A stretch of DNA of 36,830 nt from NCBI GenBank assembly GCA_018828585.1, contig JAHJVW010000105.1, positions 1 to 36,830 on the forward strand, given 5' to 3'. The notes beneath the pieces are model-generated. The model searched no databases and was not told the DNA's origin. It worked only from the letters and a program-made list of their open reading frames with translations. The position numbers were made by a program, and so were the translations under genes. Origin of the DNA: Bacteroidota bacterium (GTDB taxonomy: Bacteria; Bacteroidota; Bacteroidia; Sphingobacteriales; Sphingobacteriaceae). Shown piece by piece: positions 15,547-24,384 of the stretch (its first letter is position 1; each line of letters begins with the position of its first letter).

Positions 15547-17538
15547 ATGGAGGCCGAAGTGAGCAAAGCTTTAAAAGGAGATTACTGTAATTCAATTACC
15601 CAATATTCAAGATTCAAAACTCGGGAGGTACCTATTGGTGCTATTCCGATGGGAGGAGAACAGCCGATTCGTATTCAAAGTATGACGACGGCATTCACCA
15701 TGGATACGGAAGCTTCGATTGAGCAGAGCATCCGGATGATTGATGCGGGCTGTGAGTATGTGCGGATTACGGCTCCGAGCATGAAAGAGGCGCAAAATTT
15801 GGCGGAGATTAAGAAGGGTTTGGAAGCCCGTGGTTATCATGCACCTTTGGTAGCAGATATCCATTTTACGCCCAATGCAGCAGAATTGGCGGCAAAAATT
15901 GTGGAAAAGGTGCGGGTGAATCCAGGGAATTATGCCGATAAAAAGAAGTTTGAAGAAATCAATTATACACCCGAAGCTTATGAGGTAGAGCTGGCGAGGA
16001 TCAAGAAAAAGTTTGCTCCGCTGGTAGAGATTTGTAAAGCCCACGGAACAGCGATGCGGATTGGCACCAATCATGGTTCGTTATCTGATCGGATTATGAG
16101 CTGGTATGGTGATACGCCGAAAGGGATGGTAGAATCGGCGATGGAGTTTATCCGTATTTGCCATGGAATGGATTATCACGAGCTGGTGATTTCGATGAAG
16201 TCGAGCAATCCACAGGTGATGGTGCAAGCTTACCGTTTATTGGTGAAAACCATGGTGGCAGAAGGGATGAATTATCCTTTGCATTTAGGTGTCACCGAAG
16301 CAGGTGATGGGGAAGATGGTCGAATTAAATCGGCAGTAGGAATTGGGACTTTATTAGAAGATGGCTTGGGGGATACCATTCGTGTGTCGCTAACGGAAGA
16401 ACCTGAATATGAAATCCCGGTAGCGCAGGCTTTGGCGCAACGTTACGAGAAGAGAACACAAGTAGTTGAAGAAAATATAGAAATTCCGGATTTTGATTTA
16501 CCAGCGGATTATTCACCCTATGCTTATAATAAAAGAGCTTCGGCCGAGCTGAATACTTTTATTGGCGGGCATCAGGTGCCAAGAGTGATTTTAGATTTAT
16601 CCAATCAGAATTTAAAAGATGCGAATATTCTGGTTGCAGCCGGATATATTTATTCACCGATTTTGGATAAGTATAACATGGGCGATCAATCTATTGATTT
16701 CGCTTATTTAGGTGATCAATTACCTTCTTTCAATTTCCCTGGAAACTTGAAGCAATTGTATAACCATGCAACTTGGGTGACTTTACTGAATAGGACTAAC
16801 TGCCATCCTTTATTTACTTTAAAAGCATACATCGGCGCAAGCCAAAGGGATGCTCATTTGAACCTAGTTTGTGTTTCGAATGCTGATTTAGATGGAGATG
16901 ACTTTAAAGCTATTCCTTTTGATAACACTTTAGTTTTTGTGTTAGAAACGGATGCCGAATATGGCATGATGGATCAAAGAGCTTTCTTTTTTAAACTGAT
17001 GAATGCTGGGATTGATACACCAGTGATTATTAAAAGATCTTATCATTTTGAGGATTCAACAGCTCAGGATCAAAAAGAACTGAAAGCACAATTGTATGCC
17101 GCTACGGATTTAGGCGCTTTGTTATTGGATGGTTTTGGAGATGGTGTTTGGATAGATGCCCCTCAGGTTTCTACCAAATTTAGGGTGTCTACATCTTTCG
17201 GGATTTTGCAGGCCACACGTTCCCGAATTTCTAAAACAGAATACATTTCTTGTCCAAGCTGTGGGCGCACTTTGTTTGATTTACAAGAAACGACCCAGAT
17301 GATTCGTAGTAGAACTGATCATTTAAAGGGGATAAAAATTGGGATTATGGGTTGCATAGTCAATGGTCCGGGGGAAATGGCAGATGCGGATTATGGTTAT
17401 GTAGGAACTGGTCCAGGTAAAATTACCTTATACCGAGGGAAAGAAGTGGTGAAGAAAAACGTAAGCTCTGATCATGCGCTGAACGAGATGATTGATATTA
17501 TGAAAGAAGACGGGAATTGGGTGGAGAAAGAGAATTAA
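15547..17538 (+). CDS. ispG: 4-hydroxy-3-methylbut-2-enyl diphosphate synthase
   Basis: This 663-residue enzyme is the penultimate step of the MEP isoprenoid pathway, converting methylerythritol cyclodiphosphate to HMBPP. It is the long form found in Bacteroidota, chlamydiae and plants, with an insert domain between the TIM barrel (about residues 20-310) and the C-terminal iron-sulfur domain. The cluster ligands are visible: Cys569, Cys572 (CPSCGRT), Cys603 (GCIVNGPGE) and Glu610. The N-terminal IRIQSMTTAFTMDTEASIEQ segment is typical. The first ~900 bases use more GC-rich codons (CGG, GCG, CTG) than the rest. It is a single gene, convergent with the alpha/beta hydrolase. Confidence 0.97.
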   Translation: MEAEVSKALKGDYCNSITQYSRFKTREVPIGAIPMGGEQPIRIQSMTTAFTMDTEASIEQSIRMIDAGCEYVRITAPSMKEAQNLAEIKKGLEARGYHAPLVADIHFTPNAAELAAKIVEKVRVNPGNYADKKKFEEINYTPEAYEVELARIKKKFAPLVEICKAHGTAMRIGTNHGSLSDRIMSWYGDTPKGMVESAMEFIRICHGMDYHELVISMKSSNPQVMVQAYRLLVKTMVAEGMNYPLHLGVTEAGDGEDGRIKSAVGIGTLLEDGLGDTIRVSLTEEPEYEIPVAQALAQRYEKRTQVVEENIEIPDFDLPADYSPYAYNKRASAELNTFIGGHQVPRVILDLSNQNLKDANILVAAGYIYSPILDKYNMGDQSIDFAYLGDQLPSFNFPGNLKQLYNHATWVTLLNRTNCHPLFTLKAYIGASQRDAHLNLVCVSNADLDGDDFKAIPFDNTLVFVLETDAEYGMMDQRAFFFKLMNAGIDTPVIIKRSYHFEDSTAQDQKELKAQLYAATDLGALLLDGFGDGVWIDAPQVSTKFRVSTSFGILQATRSRISKTEYISCPSCGRTLFDLQETTQMIRSRTDHLKGIKIGIMGCIVNGPGEMADADYGYVGTGPGKITLYRGKEVVKKNVSSDHALNEMIDIMKEDGNWVEKEN

Positions 17539-17571
17539 TTTCCCATTGACGAATTACGATTTTAGATTTTC

Positions 17572-18429
17572 TCAATTATCATCAAAGATAAACCCGGCGC
17601 AAGCCCAGCAAACTTTTTCTAAATCAGGAGGTAAGTTTTCTTTGTGATAAGGGTGTGAAGCCCCAAAAACATGATCGCCATTTTCTATTAACAAAAGTTC
17701 GGAGGTTTGAGGTTGGTCTTGATGGTATTCTTGAGCGACTTTGGTTTTCACTGCAGGATCGGCAGTGCCCTGAACGATGAGCCAGGGTTTTAAAATTCTT
17801 TTAGCAGCATCTTGTAAATTAAACTTTTTTTCATGGATTAAAACATCATCCAATAATGAAATATCTAAAGGCATTTGTTCTTTTGTTCTGCCGTTCAAAG
17901 TATAATTAACACCATTTTTTCGCCATTCCACTTCATCTTCTCTTTTCCAAAGATCACGAAAATCGCCAATAGCTGCCCAAGTAATTAGTTTTTCTACGCG
18001 GTTATCTTTAGAGGCTTGTAAAATACTTAGCGCCCCACCTCGGCTATGTCCTATTAAAATAATTTTTAGGTGAGGAAACTTTTTCTTGGTAAAGCTGATG
18101 ACTTTATCTAAATCATAGAGTTCTTTGGAGGGTGTATTTTTAGAAAAGAGCTCAAGATTTTTAATATCCGTTAAATCATCTGGTTTCACACCCGAATGGG
18201 AAAAATTGAATTTTAGAAAGTAGATGCCCTTTGACGCAAAAAAATTGGCTACCAAATGATGAGTCCCCCAGTCTTTAAATCCTTTGTATCCATGGACAAA
18301 AACTACCACAAAATCAGGGTAACAATTACCATAAGTAATGTCCCCGACAATTGGTAATTGATTTGATCCTATGATCTCAAATTTCTCTTTGCTAAACTCC
18401 ATTTTATGAGTGACCAATTTAGCAAACAA
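17572..18429 (-). CDS. Alpha/beta hydrolase (serine hydrolase)
   Basis: A 285-residue alpha/beta-hydrolase-fold protein without signal peptide. The nucleophile elbow is GHSRGG with Ser129, the probable acid is Asp224 (GTADPAV), and the catalytic His is probably His253 (NGDHVFG). The oxyanion-hole segment FVHGYKGFKDW precedes them. The predicted substrate class is an ester or peptide. The true start may be the internal Met at residue 10 (MEFSKEKFEI), which begins the conserved part. The gene lies 29 bases downstream of the metallophosphoesterase-barrel gene and probably shares its transcript. Confidence 0.88.
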   Translation of the reverse strand: MFAKLVTHKMEFSKEKFEIIGSNQLPIVGDITYGNCYPDFVVVFVHGYKGFKDWGTHHLVANFFASKGIYFLKFNFSHSGVKPDDLTDIKNLELFSKNTPSKELYDLDKVISFTKKKFPHLKIILIGHSRGGALSILQASKDNRVEKLITWAAIGDFRDLWKREDEVEWRKNGVNYTLNGRTKEQMPLDISLLDDVLIHEKKFNLQDAAKRILKPWLIVQGTADPAVKTKVAQEYHQDQPQTSELLLIENGDHVFGASHPYHKENLPPDLEKVCWACAGFIFDDN

Positions 18430-18458
18430 TAATTAATTTTAGCTATTAATTGAAAATA

Positions 18459-21400
18459 TCAAAATCTAAAACCTGTACTGAAAGAAAAAACCCTGCTTTC
18501 ATTAGAAAAACCATATCCTAAAGAGAGCAATATCTTATCATAAAAGTTTATCCATATTCCAGGTCCATAGCCCTGATGCCACTCTTTACCCTCAGGTAGA
18601 TTACTTCTAATTTTTGCAATATCATAAAAACCATAAACTCCAAAATCACCAGTGAAGATATAATTTCTAAAACTCGAGACTTTAAATCTGAAATCTGAAT
18701 TGGCAAAATAAGCTGTTCTACCCGAGAAGCGTTGGCTTCTAAAACCTCTTAAATACGTGTTATTTCCAATGGTGTTTGCCTGATAAAATTTATAATCCCC
18801 AATATTGGTTTGTGCGCCAATTCTCAAAGCAAATGTTACCGGAAACGAAATATTTGGTGTGCCATAAAGTGTTGCTATACTGCTCAATCGTAAATGTTGA
18901 TCTTTCTTTCCATTTAACTCTGAATAAAAGCCGACTTCATTATCCCACTTAAATCCAGTTTTAGGATTTATTTTATTATCTACAAAAGCAAGATTAAGAT
19001 AAGATTTTAAGGTGATGAATTTTTCGGGATCTATATTGGTAATATTTCGAGAACCCAAATAATTTGCTTCTGAGCGATCCAATATCTTCATATAATCAAA
19101 ACCAGGACCAATCCCAAATTTAACATCGTCTGTAACATGATATTGTAGGTAGGCATTAGTGCTAATTGAGGTTGATTTTACACGATAGAAATTAACGTCA
19201 TCACCCACATTAGGAGTGCTATTTCCCAAGCCATAATAGTTATAATCAAAGGCAGCACCATCATACTTTGCAGCTAATACCAAATCATATTTATGGGCAA
19301 ATAATGAATAGAAAGTGCCTTTATATTTTGCAAATAAGGCAGCAGTTTTCAAAGAGTGTAAAACCGATATCTTTTGCTCGTAGCTATAAGGATCCTTTCT
19401 AAAACCATAATGTTTTACATGGTAAGATAAACCCAATAAAACACCATCGCCAGAGTTTTTATAGTCAATATTGGGAGAGAGTCCTCTTTTGTCGTAGATG
19501 AAATTATTTGGTAAATATTCGTTAACCCAATCGCCTTTTGATAATACAATTTTAGTTTTACCACCATCTTTTGTCTTAGTCCCAGGTGTATCATAAAAAA
19601 TGGTTCGTCCATTTCCAGCTTCATCCGCCAAATAATCTTTTCCTTTTCCGCCTACTACTCTTATTTTAATAGGACGAGTGGATGAACCTTTAATCACTAA
19701 GCTATCATTATTATCAAGTAGATAGAAATTAAGTTCGTGTGTTAAATCATTAGCAAACACCCGTGAATAAATGATTTTATCAATTTCTCCATCCTTTTTT
19801 GTTTTGTACATTTTAACATCTGTACTATCTTTTTCTCTATTGATTTCAACGTACTCGTATTTATCAGAACCTGAAATAGTGACTTCCTTTGCTAAGACTT
19901 TATAATATTGGTCAGCTGTTTTTGTCAGCTCGTCTCTTCGTGATTTCAATTTGGCAATGATCTCTTTTCCAGTGAGGTCATAAGCAGTTGGAGGTATTTT
20001 TTTTAATGATTTTTCAATCACTGCATCGGTTAATCGCACTTTTATCGAATCGGTTACTGCCATCCAATCTTGGTAAGAGAGTTGGTTTAATAAGTTTCGA
20101 TCTAGATTTCTTGCTGCAATGGAAAGATCGGCAGGACTTTTAATATGGTAATCGAAATTTTGGATATCTGGTAAAATCGATTTTATTAAGCCCGGGATAA
20201 TTCCATCAAACTTAGTAAACACCTGGTCTCGGTCTCTTGGGATGGGTCTAAAAAGTATTCCTTTCCCTTTTTTCTTAAACTCGGCCCAGCGCCACTGATC
20301 TTCATGCCTGTCCCAATCGCCAATAAGCATATCAAATAAACGAGCTTTTAAAAAGCTTTTTTGATCTACTGAGTTATCATTGTCTTCTTTCAGTTTATCA
20401 TACATGGTCTCTGTTCCCACCGCATTTTTGGTGTATCCAAAATCTTTAAACTGCGAAAGATCTTCATCAGCTCTGATTTCTATAATACCAGCCCTTCCTC
20501 CAATATCTTGTAAATACGGACCCAACAAACGCGAGTAAGGCATATACACCACTTGTGGATTGGTATGGTAAACTCCTATTGCACTAGCTAAGTCGGGCAC
20601 TATTAAAGCACCAAATGGATGTGCAGAAGAAATTTGGTCTTGAGCTACTTGATCTGCGAAGGTTAAGCGTAAGCCCTCGGGCAATAAAGAAGAAGGATCT
20701 TTATCGATTGTTCTAAATTGATATTGGATTTTATCTTTTCCCTCTAAACGTAAGGATTTAGTTTGATGTCCACCACCCAACTGTAAGGGCGTTAAACCGC
20801 CAGCAAATTTGGTAAGATCTAAATAAGGAATCTCAATAGGCGATGCCCAAACGGAGCGGTAATGCTCTCCAAAAATAGCCCTTTTAAATGATGATGCTTT
20901 ATACCGCTCTCCAACAGCCATTACTTTTACAGAGTCGCTATAATTAATTTCTTTTTCGGCGATGATGTCTTTCTTGCTAGCAGGTAATGAATATAATGGT
21001 GAACGATAGACTAATTTCCCCTTGCTACCATCACCTACTGGCTCCCAAAACTCGACCCAACATTGGCCGTTTTTATAATAATTTAAACGGGCAAAGCCTT
21101 TGGTACCATGCCCAAAAAGCGCACCGTTTCCAGTGGTTAGTGCACTTCTTTTACTACCTGCACCACTAATTACCTGATAAATATTTTTGTACTTCGTTAA
21201 TTGAAGTGCATGTTCGTGTCCGGATGCAATGACCAGATTTTTTTGATCTGCAAAAAGTGTTAATAACCTATTTTTTAGCTCCTGATACTTTTTATTTGAA
21301 ATGTCTTCACGGGATAAGCCATATTGTCGTAATAATGGATATACTGAACCAATTACTGGCAAAGGAATATAGAGGTTATCACGAACGAGTGTTAATGGAA

Positions 21401-22208
21401 AAAAATAATCAATGAGGGTAAAATATCCACCATGTTTTCCGTTTGAAAATAAAGGATGATGTTCTGTGAAAACAATATTTTTATCTTTATTTCTTAATAA
21501 AATATCCTTTATCCGAGCAATTAACTGATCATCTGTTTCTACACTACATCCTTGTTCGTATCTATCAGAACGACTGAATTTTGTTAACCACCATTCGCTA
21601 TCTATGGCAATAATGACCAAGTTGCCATTCATTTGTACTTCTACTGGTCCTGCGCAACCATTACTAGGTAAAAATACATCAGCACTATCTAAGTAATTTT
21701 CAACGAAATCTTCTTCTCTTTTTAAAGTAGCTAAACCACCCGGACGGCTCTTGCGCCAATCGTGATTACCAGGGATAAATATTCTTTTGCCCTTAAAGTC
21801 TTTCACCACCTTCATTTGCTCAGTAATGTATTGCTCCTTTAGCTTTCGGTCAAATGCGCCAGGCTCAGGCATTCCATATTCATAAATATTATCTCCCATA
21901 AAAATGACAGCATCTTTAGGACTAGATAATTTTTGGATAATGGTGTCTCTTGAATCTTTTACTAATGTATCTGTTTTATACATTTGCGATTCCATCAACT
22001 TTAAAGTAGGTTCCTGTTCAGTTAGGGAAGGTTTACCTGCATCTCCAATGAGGAATACAGTATAGTCTAATTTTAAAGAATCGGGATTGTTTGCCTTTTG
22101 CCAGTCTTTTTCGCTTTTGGCAAAAAACGGTTTATAGGAAGTGCAAGCATTGAAACAAAAAAATATTATAAATAATCCAATGTAGCGTTGATTAGGTTTA
22201 TTTGACAT
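18459..22208 (-). CDS. Metallophosphoesterase-outer-membrane beta-barrel fusion lipoprotein
   Basis: A 1249-residue protein. It has a lipoprotein signal with the lipobox FNAC (Cys22). Residues ~45-400 are a calcineurin-like metallophosphoesterase: GDAG (55-58), GDNIYEYG (from 105), GNHDW (from 147), TEHHPLFSNG and SGHEHALQ supply the Asp, Asn and His metal ligands. A middle region (~400-850) is of unknown fold. The last ~350 residues look like a BamA/surface-antigen-type beta barrel: alternating strands, a glycine-rich YHGYGPG-like turn, and a C-terminal Phe (STGFRF), the signal for BAM insertion. The product is thus likely an outer-membrane phosphoesterase. It overlaps the upstream SdiA-regulated-type gene by 11 bases. 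The substrate is unknown. Confidence 0.85.
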   Translation of the reverse strand: MSNKPNQRYIGLFIIFFCFNACTSYKPFFAKSEKDWQKANNPDSLKLDYTVFLIGDAGKPSLTEQEPTLKLMESQMYKTDTLVKDSRDTIIQKLSSPKDAVIFMGDNIYEYGMPEPGAFDRKLKEQYITEQMKVVKDFKGKRIFIPGNHDWRKSRPGGLATLKREEDFVENYLDSADVFLPSNGCAGPVEVQMNGNLVIIAIDSEWWLTKFSRSDRYEQGCSVETDDQLIARIKDILLRNKDKNIVFTEHHPLFSNGKHGGYFTLIDYFFPLTLVRDNLYIPLPVIGSVYPLLRQYGLSREDISNKKYQELKNRLLTLFADQKNLVIASGHEHALQLTKYKNIYQVISGAGSKRSALTTGNGALFGHGTKGFARLNYYKNGQCWVEFWEPVGDGSKGKLVYRSPLYSLPASKKDIIAEKEINYSDSVKVMAVGERYKASSFKRAIFGEHYRSVWASPIEIPYLDLTKFAGGLTPLQLGGGHQTKSLRLEGKDKIQYQFRTIDKDPSSLLPEGLRLTFADQVAQDQISSAHPFGALIVPDLASAIGVYHTNPQVVYMPYSRLLGPYLQDIGGRAGIIEIRADEDLSQFKDFGYTKNAVGTETMYDKLKEDNDNSVDQKSFLKARLFDMLIGDWDRHEDQWRWAEFKKKGKGILFRPIPRDRDQVFTKFDGIIPGLIKSILPDIQNFDYHIKSPADLSIAARNLDRNLLNQLSYQDWMAVTDSIKVRLTDAVIEKSLKKIPPTAYDLTGKEIIAKLKSRRDELTKTADQYYKVLAKEVTISGSDKYEYVEINREKDSTDVKMYKTKKDGEIDKIIYSRVFANDLTHELNFYLLDNNDSLVIKGSSTRPIKIRVVGGKGKDYLADEAGNGRTIFYDTPGTKTKDGGKTKIVLSKGDWVNEYLPNNFIYDKRGLSPNIDYKNSGDGVLLGLSYHVKHYGFRKDPYSYEQKISVLHSLKTAALFAKYKGTFYSLFAHKYDLVLAAKYDGAAFDYNYYGLGNSTPNVGDDVNFYRVKSTSISTNAYLQYHVTDDVKFGIGPGFDYMKILDRSEANYLGSRNITNIDPEKFITLKSYLNLAFVDNKINPKTGFKWDNEVGFYSELNGKKDQHLRLSSIATLYGTPNISFPVTFALRIGAQTNIGDYKFYQANTIGNNTYLRGFRSQRFSGRTAYFANSDFRFKVSSFRNYIFTGDFGVYGFYDIAKIRSNLPEGKEWHQGYGPGIWINFYDKILLSLGYGFSNESRVFSFSTGFRF

Positions 22209-23109
22209 CTAATTCTTTAATTTTAATAATATTACCGATAACATTTCTTCCTTCGTTAGAGACATATAATTCTCCTTTTGAGTTAAAGCTTATACCCTCA
22301 GGCTGTCTAAATTCTTTCCCAATAAAAGGTATAACTTTTAAAAATTTACCTTGTTGATCTAAAACTACAATAATATGATTGATTGAAGATAACACATATA
22401 AGTTTCCTGATAGCGGATGATAGGCCATAGCGGATGGTTTGATGACTTCAGTTAGATTTTTGTTGCCTAAAGCCTTCAAGAATTTTTTAGACTCTTCTTC
22501 TAAAGGACTTCCTTTATAGCTGTCTTCAATATCTTTTATTTTGATTTGATAAAATGGATGCTTATCTAACTTCTTTGATTTTAAAGAAAATTGATAGATG
22601 TCTTTCTCCACATTATCTTTGTTGTCCTTATTTAAGTTGTGATCTTTAACAGCCAATAAAAGAGATTGATTTGCTGCATTGTATGCAATGCTTTCTATAT
22701 TGTTTTTCTTATCCAGTGGTGTTTTATACTTTTCAACTTTAGGATTGACAGAATCGAAATCAGTAATTTCGAAAATGGTCCCATTGCTTTCTACAACAAA
22801 TATTTTATCACCTACTCTTACCAAATCTTCATAGTCCCCATCTTTAGCAAATTCGAATTTTCTTAAAATCTCCTTCCTGTTGATGTTAAAAAAATAGAGT
22901 AATCCATGTTCATCTTCTATGGCAGCAACCACACTATCATTGATAAAAGTGATACCTGAAATTTCTTTAAGGGCTTTAGGTACTTCAATAATCTCATAAT
23001 TTTCTTTAGTAATTTCTTCTGCAACCTTAGGTTTGTTATTTGGAGACTTACCTTGACCTAAACAAGCGCAAAGAAATAAACTGAAAAAACTTAGTACTAT
23101 TTTATACAT
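22198..23109 (-). CDS. SdiA-regulated domain-like lipoprotein (beta-propeller)
   Basis: A 303-residue protein with a lipoprotein signal (FLCAC, Cys16). The body shows repeated NHL/SdiA-regulated-type blades: KALKEISGITFINDSVVAAI, GDYEDLVRVGDKIFVVESN, IESIAYNAANQSLLLAVKDH, KPSAMAYHPLSGNLYVLSSI and FRQPEGISFNSKGELYVSNE. The last is a typical propeller motif. It probably acts at the cell surface or in the periplasm as a binding or esterase-like protein. It is the first gene of a probable three-gene operon with the fusion phosphoesterase (11-bp overlap) and the hydrolase. Confidence 0.85.
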   Translation of the reverse strand: MYKIVLSFFSLFLCACLGQGKSPNNKPKVAEEITKENYEIIEVPKALKEISGITFINDSVVAAIEDEHGLLYFFNINRKEILRKFEFAKDGDYEDLVRVGDKIFVVESNGTIFEITDFDSVNPKVEKYKTPLDKKNNIESIAYNAANQSLLLAVKDHNLNKDNKDNVEKDIYQFSLKSKKLDKHPFYQIKIKDIEDSYKGSPLEEESKKFLKALGNKNLTEVIKPSAMAYHPLSGNLYVLSSINHIIVVLDQQGKFLKVIPFIGKEFRQPEGISFNSKGELYVSNEGRNVIGNIIKIKELDVK

Positions 23110-23118
23110 TTTTGGATT

Positions 23119-23126
23119 TATATTTG
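23119..23126 (+). promoter_or_regulatory. -7 promoter box of the HD-PycTM gene
   Basis: TATATTTG is an exact TAnnTTTG match, 64 bases before the ATG at 23191. The gene thus appears to have its own promoter, divergent from the lipoprotein operon. Confidence 0.5.
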
Positions 23127-23190
23127 TGTATAAAATTTAGGAATCAAATGTTATACCACAGATACTCCATTTTTAAATAAGACTTAAATT

Positions 23191-24384
23191 ATGAAAAGTT
23201 CTCATCAAATAGAAGATATTTCAAATTACGTTTTCAATCTTTTCAAGGTAGAATTACCTGAAAATTTGGTTTATCATAATTTCATTCATACTGAACAAAC
23301 AGTGAAAGCAGTGGAGGAAATTTCTTTGGAATATGATTTAAAGGATGAAGACAAAGAAGACTTAATTATTGCAGCATGGTTTCATGATACGGGGTACATT
23401 AACAATCATGTCACTCATGAAGAGGAAAGTGTTAAAATAGCTCGAAAATATTTAGCTAAAACTTTAACCGAAAGCAGATTAAAACATATCGAAAGGCTTA
23501 TTTTAAGCACTAAATTTGGTGGAGAACATCACGATTTGTCGGAAGAGATTTTGCATGACGCTGATTTCATAAATATTGGCAAAAAGAAATTTACGCAACG
23601 GGCAGAGCTTTTAAGATGTGAGTGGGAGAAGATTAATGATAAAACTTATTCAGATTTAGAATGGGCCCAATTGCAATTAGATTTTTTAATTGGTAAAAAA
23701 TTTAAAACCACAGCGGCAGTTTCTACCTATGGGCCTTCCAGAGAAAAGAATATTAAAAAACTGCGCCAGTCTATAGAAAAATTAAAAAGTGACCAGTATA
23801 AGCTACAGCTGAAGGAAGATGGTGTAAAAGCAAAAACCAATAAGGAAGGTAGAGGGATTGAAACCCTTTACAGGTCTGTATATGGTTATCACATGAATTT
23901 AAGCTCCATGGCTGATCAAAAAGCGAATATCATGATTAGTATCAATACCATTGTGGTTTCGGTAATCATTACCCTATTTGGTTCTGGTTATACATTTGCC
24001 GAGATTGGTACTTTTCAGCATGTGAGGTTTGTTTTTCCTATGGCATTTTTGGTAATCAGCAGTTTGGTTTCTGTTACTTTTGCTATCATATCTGCAAGAC
24101 CAAACATTACCACCAAACAAAAATTCGAGTTAGATAATAAAAATAGTAGTATTCTTTTTTTCGGGAACTTCGCACAACTTCAACTCAAAGAATTTGTGGA
24201 TCACATTCGGGTATTAAAAGATCAGAAAGAAGAGTTATATGATAGCATGACAGTAGATATTTATCACTTAGGAAGTGTTTTAGTTAGGAAATACAAGCTT
24301 TTGAAGTGGTCTTATAATATATTTATGATCGGATTGATCGTTTGTGCGATTAGTTTTTTGGTAATAATGGTTCTTTCTTATTGA
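23191..24384 (+). CDS. HD domain fused to Pycsar-effector-type membrane domain (DUF5706/PycTM-like)
   Basis: A 397-residue two-domain protein. Residues ~1-190 are an HD phosphohydrolase domain with a complete metal-site set: His33 (YHNFIHT), His65-Asp66 (AAWFHDTGY), His76 and the Asp in LHDADF (~123-125). A linker leads to residues ~215-397, which match the Pycsar effector family: the SSMADQKANIMISINT motif, a transmembrane helix (~240-262), a second (~280-300), a helical soluble stretch, and a C-terminal helix. In Pycsar, cUMP or cCMP activates PycTM to damage the membrane. Here the HD part could hydrolyse the signal. The gene is convergent with, and overlaps by 35 bases, a cyclase-like DUF2652 gene. 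The domain calls are good; the biological role is inference. Confidence 0.85.
   Translation: MKSSHQIEDISNYVFNLFKVELPENLVYHNFIHTEQTVKAVEEISLEYDLKDEDKEDLIIAAWFHDTGYINNHVTHEEESVKIARKYLAKTLTESRLKHIERLILSTKFGGEHHDLSEEILHDADFINIGKKKFTQRAELLRCEWEKINDKTYSDLEWAQLQLDFLIGKKFKTTAAVSTYGPSREKNIKKLRQSIEKLKSDQYKLQLKEDGVKAKTNKEGRGIETLYRSVYGYHMNLSSMADQKANIMISINTIVVSVIITLFGSGYTFAEIGTFQHVRFVFPMAFLVISSLVSVTFAIISARPNITTKQKFELDNKNSSILFFGNFAQLQLKEFVDHIRVLKDQKEELYDSMTVDIYHLGSVLVRKYKLLKWSYNIFMIGLIVCAISFLVIMVLSY

Noticed and set aside
15607-16074. 155-codon minus-strand open frame inside ispG
   Set aside because: Antisense to highly conserved ispG barrel sequence; the product is Cys/His/Arg-rich with no family resemblance.
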